From positions 1 to 64,000 of IMG/VR virus record IMGVR_UViG_3300009159_000050: a DNA stretch of 64,000 nucleotides, one strand, 5' to 3'. Position 1 is the stretch's first letter. Every line of letters starts with the position of its first letter. Origin of the DNA: a virus. Under the pieces are notes generated by a model. It was given only the letters and a program-made list of their open reading frames with translations, was not told the DNA's origin and did not search any database. The position numbers were made by a program, and so were the translations under genes. Shown here piece by piece: positions 7,614 through 14,265 of this stretch.

Positions 7614-7669
7614 ACTTACATACCAAAAAACAAGAGGTAAAGAAATCCTCTAAAGAAAGGTGGTCTCAA

Positions 7670-7855
7670 ATGACTACACTAGTTACTACTAAACAATTCG
7701 TTCTATCATGGACGGGTCTCCATAACCTTAGCGGTTATACATCTTCTAACTTAGGTGGGTTGTTCTCAGATGAACAATCTATAAATGAATACCTTGATCA
7801 AAAGGTAAGCGAAGGATGGACAATCATCCTTGTATCCGTAAAGGAGATAAACTAA
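7670..7855 (+). CDS. Small protein, 61 aa, paralogue of 6925-7107
   Basis: First gene after the putative origin. Shares the TTKQFVLSW start, SSNLGGLF middle and SEGWTIILVSV end with the divergent copy. Ribosome binding site AAAGAAAGG precedes the ATG. As one of the first genes transcribed on both sides of the origin it may act early, but its function is unknown. Confidence 0.75.
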   Translation: MTTLVTTKQFVLSWTGLHNLSGYTSSNLGGLFSDEQSINEYLDQKVSEGWTIILVSVKEIN

Positions 7856-8019
7856 TGAATGCTATTTATACACTTAAATCTATCTGCGGAAAGAATACTT
7901 TCTATGTAGATCCATATGATGTAAATTTTAATCCTAATGGTGCTACTTGTTGCGATAATTGCAAATCTATTTTAATCTGCCGTCAGGCATGGGACTTTCT
8001 CTATAAGGGGGTAAAGTAA
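7855..8019 (+). CDS. Zinc-ribbon protein, 54 aa
   Basis: Starts at the ATG that overlaps the previous stop (TAATG), with AAGGAG 8 bases before. The order CC-DNCK-ILICR gives three or four metal-binding Cys. One of many tiny zinc-ribbon proteins in this operon; may bind nucleic acid or a host protein. Confidence 0.6.
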   Translation: MNAIYTLKSICGKNTFYVDPYDVNFNPNGATCCDNCKSILICRQAWDFLYKGVK

Positions 8020-8192
8020 TGAGCATTGAACTACAAGATACACTTTCTATCTGCCGTCAAATTCGTAACAATGATCGTGATAGTGGAACACACTATCTGC
8101 TAGGTTATCTATGGGCTAACACTTCAGATAAAGAAAAAGAAAGAATCTATAAACTTTTCAAAAAAGATTTTGACGAAATGGAGAATAAATAA
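8019..8192 (+). CDS. Hypothetical helical protein, 57 aa
   Basis: TAATG overlap with the previous gene. A fully helical, charged product with an LSICRQIRNND start and a KEKERIYKLFKKDFDEME end. No family recognised. Confidence 0.55.
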   Translation: MSIELQDTLSICRQIRNNDRDSGTHYLLGYLWANTSDKEKERIYKLFKKDFDEMENK

Positions 8193-8193
8193 A

Positions 8194-8295
8194 ATGGAAA
8201 AAGATATTTTCGGATTTGATAAAGCAATTAACCTTGATCATCTTAATGATGAGCAAATAAAAACTTTAGAAGAAATATTTAAAGACTACAAATAA
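8194..8295 (+). CDS. Tiny protein, 33 aa, paralogue of 11792-11887
   Basis: Begins MEKDIFGFDKAI-L-HL and ends in a helix; the 11792 product has the same start (MEKDLFGFEKAIQLNHL). Two copies, each last in its operon and each under a similar control region, argue it is a real gene. Function unknown. Confidence 0.6.
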   Translation: MEKDIFGFDKAINLDHLNDEQIKTLEEIFKDYK

Positions 8296-8310
8296 ATAAA
8301 AACAAAATTT

Positions 8311-8337
8311 CGCAGAAATAAAAAGCTGCGTTTTTTT
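8311..8337 (+). terminator. Intrinsic terminator
   Basis: CGCAG pairs with CTGCG across a 10-base A-rich loop, followed by seven T. Ends the 7670-8295 operon. Confidence 0.85.
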
Positions 8338-8338
8338 G

Positions 8339-8532
8339 GGTCGGGCCCCAAATGACCAGTCATAGGCGCATAGACCCATGATCAGTCATTTACGTACGTG
8401 TGATCTAATTCACATTTACGGAATGTCCGTTTTATCCCAGTTTATGGTGATAATCAACTTTACATAACATGAGCAAATGTCAGACCCCTATGCTATAATT
8501 CTAGGTATAAACAAAAAGAAAGGAAGTTAAAA
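8339..8532 (+). promoter_or_regulatory. Control module: iterons, CRP box and RecA-NDp-type promoter
   Basis: GGGTCGGGCCCC (8338-8349) then two iterons 26 bases apart (8352, 8378), a perfect CRP/GlxR palindrome TGTGATCTAATTCACA at 8399-8414, the box AATGTCCGTTTT at 8422-8433, and TGTCAG (8478) spaced 10 bases from TATAAT (8494-8499). Confidence 0.7.
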
Positions 8533-8709
8533 ATGACTTCATTAAAAATAAAATGCATAGAGCATAAGCCTATGAAATCTGCTATCTCACAAATTGGAGA
8601 TGAGCAATTTACATTCTGCCAAGAATGTGAAAATAACATTGAGCGTTGGTATAACGATACTGACCCTGAGCGTCTTGCTATGTGGACTGACTGGAAAGTC
8701 AGCCCATAG
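8533..8709 (+). CDS. Zinc-binding protein, 58 aa
   Basis: AGGAAG ribosome binding site before the ATG. A first Cys-x-x-x-His (KCIEHKP) and a second CQEC pair suggest a small treble-clef or zinc-ribbon fold; a Trp-rich acidic tail follows. A lone gene with its own control modules on both sides. Confidence 0.6.
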   Translation: MTSLKIKCIEHKPMKSAISQIGDEQFTFCQECENNIERWYNDTDPERLAMWTDWKVSP

Positions 8710-8821
8710 TGACCAAGATCACATTCCAAATGTCCTAAATGTCCGTTTTTGGATTTGATTTTGTCAGTCCAATCTGCTAAAATAGTTATATAACAAAAAA
8801 AAGAAAAGAAGGTGACAACCA
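8708..8821 (+). promoter_or_regulatory. Control module: CRP-like box and RecA-NDp-type promoter
   Basis: AGTGA-CCAAGA-TCACA at 8708-8723 overlaps the previous stop codon. The box AATGTCCGTTTT is at 8738-8749. TGTCAG (8762-8767) lies 10 bases before TAAAAT (8778-8783). Confidence 0.65.
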
Positions 8822-9043
8822 ATGTCAGCACAAATATACACACCATCAGCCCTATTAGAGGGAAAATACTATCGCTCAATTTCTCGCAAGATTGACGGAA
8901 TTATTCAGGAAGCAGAAATTGCTCCAGAAATTTGGTACGGAGAAAACGATACTGCTTATCGTGTTCGTGTTCGCCCTACCTATAACGGAACAATTCTTCA
9001 CGAAGATTTTTGGGCAGTCGTAGCAGTAAGAAAGGAAAACTAA
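8822..9043 (+). CDS. Hypothetical beta-rich protein, 73 aa
   Basis: Preceded by an AAGAAGGTG ribosome binding site. Predicted beta strands YRVRVRPTY and DFWAVVAVRK suggest a small barrel or SH3-like fold. First of a seven-gene operon to 9928. No family recognised. Confidence 0.55.
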   Translation: MSAQIYTPSALLEGKYYRSISRKIDGIIQEAEIAPEIWYGENDTAYRVRVRPTYNGTILHEDFWAVVAVRKEN

Positions 9044-9044
9044 T

Positions 9045-9239
9045 ATGTACAAACTCAAACTAGAAACTTTCAGCGGAGAAGTTAAAACAATTTCACTTCC
9101 GTCAAAAGGTGCAGTTGCACAATTCATCAACACTTACCCAACACAATTACCAGTTGGCGTATCCGTAAAAGTCGCTTGCGACACCCTTGGAATTACTGGC
9201 ACACTTCGTGGCAGTTTAACACTAGCAAAATCAAACTAA
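9045..9239 (+). CDS. Small protein, 64 aa, paralogue of 6617-6793
   Basis: Aligns end to end with the 58-residue product at 6617-6793 on the other side of the putative origin. Beta-alpha-beta-like layout with a conserved V-x-CD-x-LGI-GTLRGS end. Function unknown. Confidence 0.65.
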   Translation: MYKLKLETFSGEVKTISLPSKGAVAQFINTYPTQLPVGVSVKVACDTLGITGTLRGSLTLAKSN

Positions 9240-9256
9240 GAATAGGAAATAAAATA

Positions 9257-9463
9257 ATGACAAAAATATATCACTCTCTACAATTCGTAACTGAATTAGA
9301 CGAAACACATCCAATCTCTCAGCAACTTCTTGCACTACCTACAATAGATCAGGTCGCTATGCTTGAAGCCATGCTAAAAGAATTGCTTGCTCCACGCATT
9401 CAGTCAACACTTGATGAACTCAACGAGAACAATCACTTCGCAGTATTAAAGGTGGCAGAATAA
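9257..9463 (+). CDS. Hypothetical helical protein, 68 aa
   Basis: Start at ATG 9257 after AATAGGAAA. A helical, acidic product with VAMLEAMLKELLAPRIQ as its core. Overlaps the next ATG (TAATG). No family recognised. Confidence 0.55.
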   Translation: MTKIYHSLQFVTELDETHPISQQLLALPTIDQVAMLEAMLKELLAPRIQSTLDELNENNHFAVLKVAE

Positions 9464-9624
9464 TGAAAACTTGTTTAATAGTTAATTGTGAATCAACTGC
9501 ACTTGTATATTCTGGAATTGACGCATTCATGCTAGGTGGAATCCCTACTGAAACATATTGCTACGATTGCGCTAATGCATACAATCAAATTTCTGCACAT
9601 GTAGAAAAGTTGGTGCAACTATAA
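9463..9624 (+). CDS. Zinc-ribbon-like protein, 53 aa
   Basis: N-terminal C-x4-C (TCLIVNC) and a later CYDC pair, with a Tyr/Gly-rich linker, give a four-Cys metal site. TAATG overlaps at both ends show tight coupling in the operon. Confidence 0.55.
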   Translation: MKTCLIVNCESTALVYSGIDAFMLGGIPTETYCYDCANAYNQISAHVEKLVQL

Positions 9625-9806
9625 TGATGACTAGAAAAGACTATGTAGAAACTGCAAAAATTCTAAATGGATTTCTTGACTATATGGACCCTCACGTTTT
9701 TCAAGATTTAGTTTTTGAATTTAGCGAATGGTTTCTTTCTGACAATCCAAGATTTCATGAAGGTAAATTTTCTGAGGCTTGCTATAAAGTGGAGGTAAGT
9801 ACATGA
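9624..9806 (+). CDS. Hypothetical protein, 60 aa
   Basis: Helical and acidic, with LNGFLDYMDPHVFQDLVFEF and a Trp in EFSEWFLSD. ATG-ATG start overlaps the previous stop. No family recognised. Confidence 0.5.
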   Translation: MMTRKDYVETAKILNGFLDYMDPHVFQDLVFEFSEWFLSDNPRFHEGKFSEACYKVEVST

Positions 9807-9928
9807 GTAGAATTTTAACAACGCTTGTGCAGCTAACTTTATTTCTTGGAGTGCTTGCTTGTTTTCGTTTAATGTGGCAAGATTTAAAAAATGATCTTGC
9901 TGAAATCAAAAACGATTTGCGAAAATAA
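9803..9928 (+). CDS. Single-span membrane peptide, 41 aa
   Basis: Membrane span at about residues 5-24 (LTTLVQLTLFLGVLACF) followed by a charged helix. Start overlaps the previous stop; GGAGG lies just upstream. One of several tiny membrane proteins at operon ends here. Confidence 0.55.
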   Translation: MSRILTTLVQLTLFLGVLACFRLMWQDLKNDLAEIKNDLRK

Positions 9929-10149
9929 ATAAAAAATCCTGAGCACGATTTAAAACTGCTCAACATTCAAAAATGGGGCCCGACCCCCACGGCGTGTCGT
10001 CCACAGGTTATCCACAGGCTTTACGTTGTGATATTACTCACACCCAAATTTTGTCATATTTTGAGATTAAGTGCCTTTGAGAGTTGCTCATGTCAGCCCC
10101 ATAGTGTAGGATATTTATATCAAGTTAATTAAGAAAGAAGGAACCCCCT
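9929..10149 (+). promoter_or_regulatory. Control module with DnaA box, CRP box and RecA-NDp-type promoter
   Basis: A GAGCA/TGCTC stem-loop (about 9938-9959), GGGGCCCGACCCCC, a perfect DnaA box TTATCCACA at 10008-10016, a perfect CRP-type palindrome at 10027-10042 (TGTGA-TATTAC-TCACA), then TGTCAG at 10091-10096 and TAGGAT at 10107-10112 with the same 10-base gap as other RecA-NDp-type sites. Confidence 0.7.
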
Positions 10150-10281
10150 ATGAACGAATGCAAAGTATGTTTTGCTCAGCGTATGAGTATCTCTGCAATA
10201 TCTATCAAGATCAACGAACTATGCGAGCCACACTATCGTGACTGGCAAGATGAAAAGAATATGGGTGAGTACTTTGGGTAA
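10150..10281 (+). CDS. Tiny Cys/His protein, 43 aa
   Basis: N-terminal CKVC and a later C-x2-H (LCEPHY) form a CCCH pattern consistent with one zinc site. AAAGAAGGAA precedes the ATG. First gene of the 10150-11482 operon. Confidence 0.55.
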   Translation: MNECKVCFAQRMSISAISIKINELCEPHYRDWQDEKNMGEYFG

Positions 10282-10282
10282 T

Positions 10283-10414
10283 ATGATGGAAGCCTTATGC
10301 GTTGCATGTAATGAAGATTTGCATGTAGATGGATTTTATTGTTGGTCATGTGGAATTGACACCTACTACTCAGACATGTTAGAATCAGACCTCACCCTAG
10401 ATTGGACAGAATAA
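10283..10414 (+). CDS. Tiny zinc-ribbon protein, 43 aa
   Basis: Two CxxC knuckles, CVAC and CWSC, 12 residues apart, define a classic zinc ribbon. The tail is acidic. ATGATG at the start, so the first Met could be either. Confidence 0.6.
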   Translation: MMEALCVACNEDLHVDGFYCWSCGIDTYYSDMLESDLTLDWTE

Positions 10415-10415
10415 T

Positions 10416-10520
10416 ATGACCCCCTATGACGACTACTATGAAACTGATATGCCTACTGCCGTGGGTTGCTACTGCAAAATAAACTATGTGTGCTCAGAAT
10501 GTAAAGGAAACTATAACTAA
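10416..10520 (+). CDS. Tiny Cys-rich protein, 34 aa
   Basis: CYC and CSEC knuckles with Tyr-rich flanks. Its stop overlaps the next ATG (TAATG). Probably a minimal zinc-binding peptide; function unknown. Confidence 0.5.
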   Translation: MTPYDDYYETDMPTAVGCYCKINYVCSECKGNYN

Positions 10521-10732
10521 TGGAATATGAATATCTAATTACCTGCGCCTATGACGGAAACGCTCCGCATTGGAAGCAACGCTATGAAAACGAATTTGGT
10601 GCATGGGAAAACTTTTTCCTATTTACTGATTGGGGAATGGCTGATGAATACTCCACAGTTAATCTCTACACGCCCACAGGCAAGTGTTACACAAGAAACT
10701 TTTATCGTAGCGGAATGGTGGCAACAAAATGA
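10520..10732 (+). CDS. Hypothetical protein, 70 aa
   Basis: Aromatic-rich alpha/beta product with WENFFLFTDWGMADEYS and RNFYRSG. Overlaps genes on both sides. No family recognised. Confidence 0.5.
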   Translation: MEYEYLITCAYDGNAPHWKQRYENEFGAWENFFLFTDWGMADEYSTVNLYTPTGKCYTRNFYRSGMVATK

Positions 10733-10872
10733 TAAAGATTGAAGCAGAAGTAATTACATGGAAGCCTAATGATAAAAATTCTTTCATTGACAATATGACT
10801 CAAGATGAGTTAGCAATATTTGAAGCAGACATACAAGACGCTATTGACGGCGTAATAGAAGATTGGAAATAA
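10729..10872 (+). CDS. Hypothetical acidic protein, 47 aa
   Basis: ATGA overlap with the previous stop. A short strand (IKIEAEVITW) and an acidic helix (DELAIFEADIQDAI). No family recognised. Confidence 0.5.
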   Translation: MIKIEAEVITWKPNDKNSFIDNMTQDELAIFEADIQDAIDGVIEDWK

Positions 10873-10876
10873 TATA

Positions 10877-11182
10877 ATGGGATCAGTAACCGCACTAGGA
10901 ATTAAAGATACAGTACTTGATTTGGAAACTCAGATTCTTTATCATCTCAAGGGTAATCACTATCCTCCAGTACCTGCAGAAATGGTCGCACCATGCATTG
11001 AAGCCATTGACGCGTACTATGATGAAGATTGGGATAGAATGATTGACATGCCTATGGTTGGTAGTTTTCAGATTCTCTATAAGGGAAGCAAGCAAGCGCC
11101 TGCATGGGCTATCGTAGAACAACACCACCTATCATGGTTTATTGAGCCAGTAGCATACTCTGATGAGGAGGAGGAATCCTAA
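10877..11182 (+). CDS. Hypothetical protein, 101 aa
   Basis: Mixed alpha/beta protein with PMVGSFQILYKGSKQAPAW and an acidic tail EEEES. Its stop overlaps the next ATG. No family recognised. Confidence 0.5.
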   Translation: MGSVTALGIKDTVLDLETQILYHLKGNHYPPVPAEMVAPCIEAIDAYYDEDWDRMIDMPMVGSFQILYKGSKQAPAWAIVEQHHLSWFIEPVAYSDEEEES

Positions 11183-11247
11183 TGGCAATACTATTGACTT
11201 CAGTCACAGTTATATTTGTAGTAAAGATGATTTCACAGGGCAGATAA
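11182..11247 (+). CDS. Tiny membrane peptide, 21 aa
   Basis: Almost entirely one hydrophobic helix (ILLTSVTVIFVVKMI). GAGGAGGA lies just before the ATG, which argues that it is translated. Such peptides recur at 12848 and 20683. Confidence 0.45.
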   Translation: MAILLTSVTVIFVVKMISQGR

Positions 11248-11248
11248 A

Positions 11249-11482
11249 ATGAGTGCTACAATAAATGGCATGGAACTAATAAAAGCTGATGTGCTAACTG
11301 CAGATGCAATTGAGATTGGTGATCTAATCTCTTTTGATGATGATATCGTTGAAGTAATTGCTATTGATGTTGATTCTACTGGCGATGTATATAGCATTCA
11401 AGTTAGCAACGACTTTGGTGAAACACAAACAGTTGACTTTGATTTTGATGAAGAAGTTGACTGGTACGTTTATATAGACTAA
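11249..11482 (+). CDS. Highly acidic beta-rich protein, 77 aa
   Basis: About a quarter of residues are Asp or Glu; the strand pattern DLISFDDDIVEVIAIDV and a tail FDFDEEVDWYVYID suggest a small beta fold. The extreme acidity resembles DNA-mimic proteins of phages, but this is only a resemblance. Last gene of its operon. Confidence 0.5.
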   Translation: MSATINGMELIKADVLTADAIEIGDLISFDDDIVEVIAIDVDSTGDVYSIQVSNDFGETQTVDFDFDEEVDWYVYID

Positions 11483-11583
11483 AGTGGGGCCCGAGGCCCC
11501 TGTGAGCTATATCACATTTACGTAGGTTGATATTTTTTTCTATATATGATAGGATTAGAATAATCCAAACGAAAGGTCAACTA
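11483..11583 (+). promoter_or_regulatory. Control module with CRP box and sigma70-like promoter
   Basis: Palindrome GGGGCCCGAGGCCCC (11486-11500) is directly followed by a perfect CRP/GlxR site TGTGAGCTATATCACA (11501-11516). TTGATA (11527-11532), 17 bases, TAGGAT (11550-11555). The CRP site centre is about 53 bases before the expected transcript start. Confidence 0.7.
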
Positions 11584-11790
11584 ATGAAAATTTATGAAGT
11601 TACTTGTATTCACTATGAAATTTGTGGCTCTACTGAAACTTTTAATGAATCAGAATATGAAATCTATGGTGATGATTTCACCTGTGCTGAATGTTTCAAT
11701 CAACTTGAAATGTTTTCTCATGGCTGGCGTGATATTGCTTCAGATCACATGATGACTCGCATGGCTGATGCGGAGATGGGAGATTTGTAA
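11584..11790 (+). CDS. Cys-rich acidic protein, 68 aa
   Basis: Start at ATG 11584 after GAAAGG. Contains CIHYEIC and CAEC, a four-Cys metal site. The tail is Met/Asp-rich. First gene of a two-gene operon with 11792. Confidence 0.55.
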   Translation: MKIYEVTCIHYEICGSTETFNESEYEIYGDDFTCAECFNQLEMFSHGWRDIASDHMMTRMADAEMGDL

Positions 11791-11791
11791 A

Positions 11792-11887
11792 ATGGAAAAA
11801 GATTTATTTGGTTTTGAAAAAGCAATTCAACTTAACCACTTAACAAAAGAACAAATTGATGAATTGTTAAAAATGCTTGAAATATAA
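11792..11887 (+). CDS. Tiny protein, 31 aa, paralogue of 8194-8295
   Basis: Same start (MEKDLFGFEKAI) and same place, last gene before a CRP-box module, as its paralogue. The two copies differ enough to exclude a recent duplication. Confidence 0.6.
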   Translation: MEKDLFGFEKAIQLNHLTKEQIDELLKMLEI

Positions 11888-11963
11888 GAGGCCGAGGCCC
11901 CATGTGACTTAGCTCACATTTAAGAGATTTGATATTTTTCCCCATATCTGGTAAGATTATTAC
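11888..11963 (+). promoter_or_regulatory. CRP box and leaderless promoter
   Basis: GGCCGAGGCCCC then a perfect TGTGACTTAGCTCACA at 11903-11918. TTGATA (11929-11934), 17 bases, TAAGAT (11952-11957), then 6 bases to the ATG at 11964. CRP centre about 53 bases upstream of the start, the same as at 11501. Confidence 0.75.
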
Positions 11964-12110
11964 ATGAGCCAGAAAAAGACCCCTGAAGAATTACGTATCC
12001 TTATGGAATTACGTAGATCTAATGCTGCCTCAGCTATCCCCAACAAAAAGAAATATGACAGAAAGAAATGTCAGTCGTACCTGCTACAATTAAAGAAAGA
12101 AAGCGAGTAA
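11964..12110 (+). CDS. Basic helical protein, 48 aa, leaderless
   Basis: The ATG is 6 bases after TAAGAT, so the mRNA likely starts at the initiation codon. Product is Lys/Arg-rich (KKKYDRKKCQSYLLQLKKE), consistent with nucleic-acid binding. Followed 5 bases later by the GP88-type gene. Confidence 0.55.
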   Translation: MSQKKTPEELRILMELRRSNAASAIPNKKKYDRKKCQSYLLQLKKESE

Positions 12111-12115
12111 CCCCC

Positions 12116-12838
12116 ATGACCAAATTACTTAGATCAAAAGATCGCAAAGTCGCTAACCTAGTTACAACTAATGGAAAACAAGCAAGCATGGCTAATACTT
12201 TTGGCCTACCTGCAGGCAAGGCGTACTCATGCCCTGGCGCTACTAGTGTGTGCGAGAGTGTATGCTATGCAGGCAAACTAGAAAAGGTATTCCCTAGTGT
12301 AAAGAAAAACCTATTGCACAACTGGGCATTGCTCAAGGACGCAGACTTAGATACTATGCAAACCTTAATCTCAGAGATGATTGAAGAGTTTAAGACAGAA
12401 TGCGTTAAGCGTAATGCACCTATGCTATTTCGTATCCACTGGGACGGCGATTTCTTTAATGATCAGTATACACAGGCATGGAAGAATGTCATCCTTAACA
12501 ATACAGACATTCAATTCTGGGTATACACACGTGTTAATTCTGCCGCAGTAATGCTAAAGGATATTGCTAATCTATCTTTATACTATTCTACAGATAGTGA
12601 GAATAAGTCTATTGGCCTTACCCTGAAAAAAGATCATGGCGTACGTCTTGCTTACCTTGCTAAGAATTTTGCAATTGGTCAGGCAGACATGAAAGAGATG
12701 ATTGGTCGCCCTGGTGCTAAGTGTCCAGAGAATCTCAAGGCTATTCCCCTTATCTCTCAAAAGGGCTCCGCTTGCGTATCCTGCTCATTGTGCGTATACT
12801 CTAAGAGCGACATAGTATTCTCTGCAACAAAAAAATAA
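12116..12838 (+). CDS. GP88-family protein with C-terminal Cys cluster, 240 aa
   Basis: Start chosen at ATG 12116, which begins the conserved part. The region TNGKQASMANTFGLPAG, then CPGAT-VC-SVCYAG, and later FRIHWDGDFFN and FWVYTR match the actinophage 'gene product 88' family of unknown function. The C-terminus has CP and a CVSCSLCVY cluster that looks like an iron-sulphur or zinc site. A radical-type or RNA-related chemistry has no direct evidence. Its control region carries a CRP box. Confidence 0.7.
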   Translation: MTKLLRSKDRKVANLVTTNGKQASMANTFGLPAGKAYSCPGATSVCESVCYAGKLEKVFPSVKKNLLHNWALLKDADLDTMQTLISEMIEEFKTECVKRNAPMLFRIHWDGDFFNDQYTQAWKNVILNNTDIQFWVYTRVNSAAVMLKDIANLSLYYSTDSENKSIGLTLKKDHGVRLAYLAKNFAIGQADMKEMIGRPGAKCPENLKAIPLISQKGSACVSCSLCVYSKSDIVFSATKK

Positions 12839-12847
12839 AGGAGATAA

Positions 12848-12910
12848 ATGGACATATATGTAGTCTTATCTTTCATAGGGCTATTATTGTTCCTCATGAC
12901 AAAAAAATAA
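12848..12910 (+). CDS. Tiny membrane peptide, 20 aa
   Basis: AAGGAG (12838-12843) is well placed before the ATG. The product is a single hydrophobic helix (VVLSFIGLLLFLM) ending in two Lys. Function unknown. Confidence 0.45.
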   Translation: MDIYVVLSFIGLLLFLMTKK

Positions 12911-13017
12911 TGTGACCTAAATCACAGTCCAAATAGTGAGATTTTTAGGAAATGGATTTGATATTTCTTAGATTTTTTGCTACACTTAATATAGTACCAA
13001 CTACAAAGGAGAAACAA
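12911..13017 (+). promoter_or_regulatory. CRP box and sigma70-like promoter before 13018
   Basis: A perfect TGTGACCTAAATCACA (12911-12926) directly follows the previous stop. TTGATA (12958-12963), 17 bases, TACACT (12981-12986). The CRP centre is about 74 bases before the expected start, two helical turns further than at 11501 and 11903. Confidence 0.7.
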
Positions 13018-13185
13018 ATGACGGTATCAACAGCAACATACAAGGTGGGCGACCTCTACACTTCACAGAAGTCAAAGGTAACAGGAACAATCTTGGAAAT
13101 CTCACCAACCGCAAATGACACAGTTCGTGTTAAGTTAGATGTAAATGGCATGACACGCTGGACAACATGGAAGGCTAGTTCATAA
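13018..13185 (+). CDS. Hypothetical beta-barrel-like protein, 55 aa
   Basis: AAAGGAG precedes the ATG. Strands YKVGDLYT, VTGTILEISP and TVRVKLDVNG followed by TRWTTW suggest a small OB- or SH3-like barrel. No family recognised. Confidence 0.55.
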   Translation: MTVSTATYKVGDLYTSQKSKVTGTILEISPTANDTVRVKLDVNGMTRWTTWKASS

Positions 13186-13289
13186 CTAGTTAGACAGTCA
13201 TTCCTGAGCATGAATTAAAAAGGCTCAACTTAATGTCAGTCCCACCTACTATAATATAAATAACCCACCAAAGAAAAGAGAAAATAAAA
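13186..13289 (+). promoter_or_regulatory. Stem-loop and RecA-NDp-type promoter
   Basis: A copy of the CCTGAGCATGA...GGCTC stem-loop (about 13204-13227) and then TGTCAG (13234-13239), 10 bases, TATAAT (13250-13255). No CRP palindrome is present here. Confidence 0.65.
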
Positions 13290-13715
13290 ATGGCAACAAG
13301 AAGCAAAGCAATCTCAGTAAAGATCGCAACACCAAAGGTAATCAAGGCACTAGAAGCATCACTTGCTAAACTAGAAGCAGACTACGCATCACAAGAAGCA
13401 AATGAAGCAAAGTATCAGAAGGCGTATGAGAAGTGGAAGAAAGACCTTATTGACTATGCAGTAGCAAATATCAAAAAGGCAGAAAACTTCCGTACTAACT
13501 ATCGCTCATGGTCAAACAATCTCAACATTGATTTTGATTTAGCGGTATCAGAAAAGGATCTACCAAAAGAGCCTACTAAGGATTTTGAGACACTTCATCA
13601 CAGTAACTATCGTGAGCAGAAGCAAGAGATGGAAAACGCAATTCGTATTCTCAAGATGACAGATGAGGAAGTAGTTTCCGCATCAACTTATCAAGCGGTT
13701 GCTCGTTATCTCTAA
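13290..13715 (+). CDS. Coiled-coil protein, 141 aa
   Basis: Residues about 12-60 form a heptad-like charged helix (IKALEASLAKLEADYASQEA) and the protein is helical almost throughout. Single gene under its own RecA-NDp-type promoter. No family recognised; a scaffold or DNA-binding accessory role cannot be told apart. Confidence 0.6.
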   Translation: MATRSKAISVKIATPKVIKALEASLAKLEADYASQEANEAKYQKAYEKWKKDLIDYAVANIKKAENFRTNYRSWSNNLNIDFDLAVSEKDLPKEPTKDFETLHHSNYREQKQEMENAIRILKMTDEEVVSASTYQAVARYL

Positions 13716-13851
13716 CTAACTTAGGGGGCAGTTAAAGTCCTGAACCCTAACGACCTGAGTAAGTCGCAAAACTGCTCCCCGCAAGGGTCTTTGACAAATG
13801 TCAGTGGCCAGTAGTATACTTAAACTAACCAACAAACAGAAAGAGGCCCCC
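13716..13851 (+). promoter_or_regulatory. Structured leader region with RecA-NDp-type promoter
   Basis: GGGGGCAGTT (about 13723) can pair with AACTGCTCCCC (about 13770-13780). TTGACA (13791-13796) and TGTCAG (13799-13804) both precede TATACT (13815-13820); TGTCAGTGG matches the RecA-NDp consensus best of all copies. Confidence 0.7.
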
Positions 13852-14265
13852 ATGGACCAGACAGTAACAGTAGTAAATGCAACAGAAGACTTTCTTCGTG
13901 ATTCCCTAGCAAAAGCAACTCTTCGTGTTGCACAACTAGAGGAGCAGATTCAGAAAGTAACTCAGCGATCATATGTTGATTCTGCTAACAAAAACCATAT
14001 GATTGACGCAATGAAAGAATGGACCCTTAGCGAATTAGAAAACCTTTCGCTTGCACAAGAACATGCAGAAGCAATTGCAGAAATTATGGGATTTGAACTA
14101 ACAACAGAATTTGAGGTTGAAGTTACAGTTACATATGCAATTACAGTTAATGCAGTCAATGAAGAAGAAGCGCAGAACTTAATTCATGATATTGATTTTG
14201 ATTCAGTATCAGAGCCCCAAGGCGTAACTTATTTGTCATCCAGTGTTGACAGAATAGATATTTAG
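13852..14265 (+). CDS. Hypothetical protein, 137 aa
   Basis: Start at ATG 13852 after AGAGG. N-terminal helix (LRVAQLEEQIQKV) and C-terminal ferredoxin-like segment FEVEVTVTYAITVNAVNEEE with a DR-x-DI end. That strand-helix-strand pattern is common in small phage proteins. Function unknown. Confidence 0.55.
   Translation: MDQTVTVVNATEDFLRDSLAKATLRVAQLEEQIQKVTQRSYVDSANKNHMIDAMKEWTLSELENLSLAQEHAEAIAEIMGFELTTEFEVEVTVTYAITVNAVNEEEAQNLIHDIDFDSVSEPQGVTYLSSSVDRIDI

Larger units (their letters stand above)
7108..7669. other. Putative replication origin and divergent control region
   Basis: No gene is present. From left: leader hairpin GATAGAC/GTCTATC near 7133-7152, the minus promoter, an AT-rich segment 7210-7260, a perfect CRP-type palindrome at 7293-7308 (TGTGA-N6-TCACA), six 26-bp iterons (7326-7464), two perfect DnaA boxes TTATCCACA at 7488-7496 and 7529-7537, two CRP-like half-matched sites at 7495-7510 and 7536-7551, and a plus-strand promoter. 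Iterons plus DnaA boxes next to AT-rich DNA are the usual parts of an iteron-type origin. Function is inferred. Confidence 0.6.
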
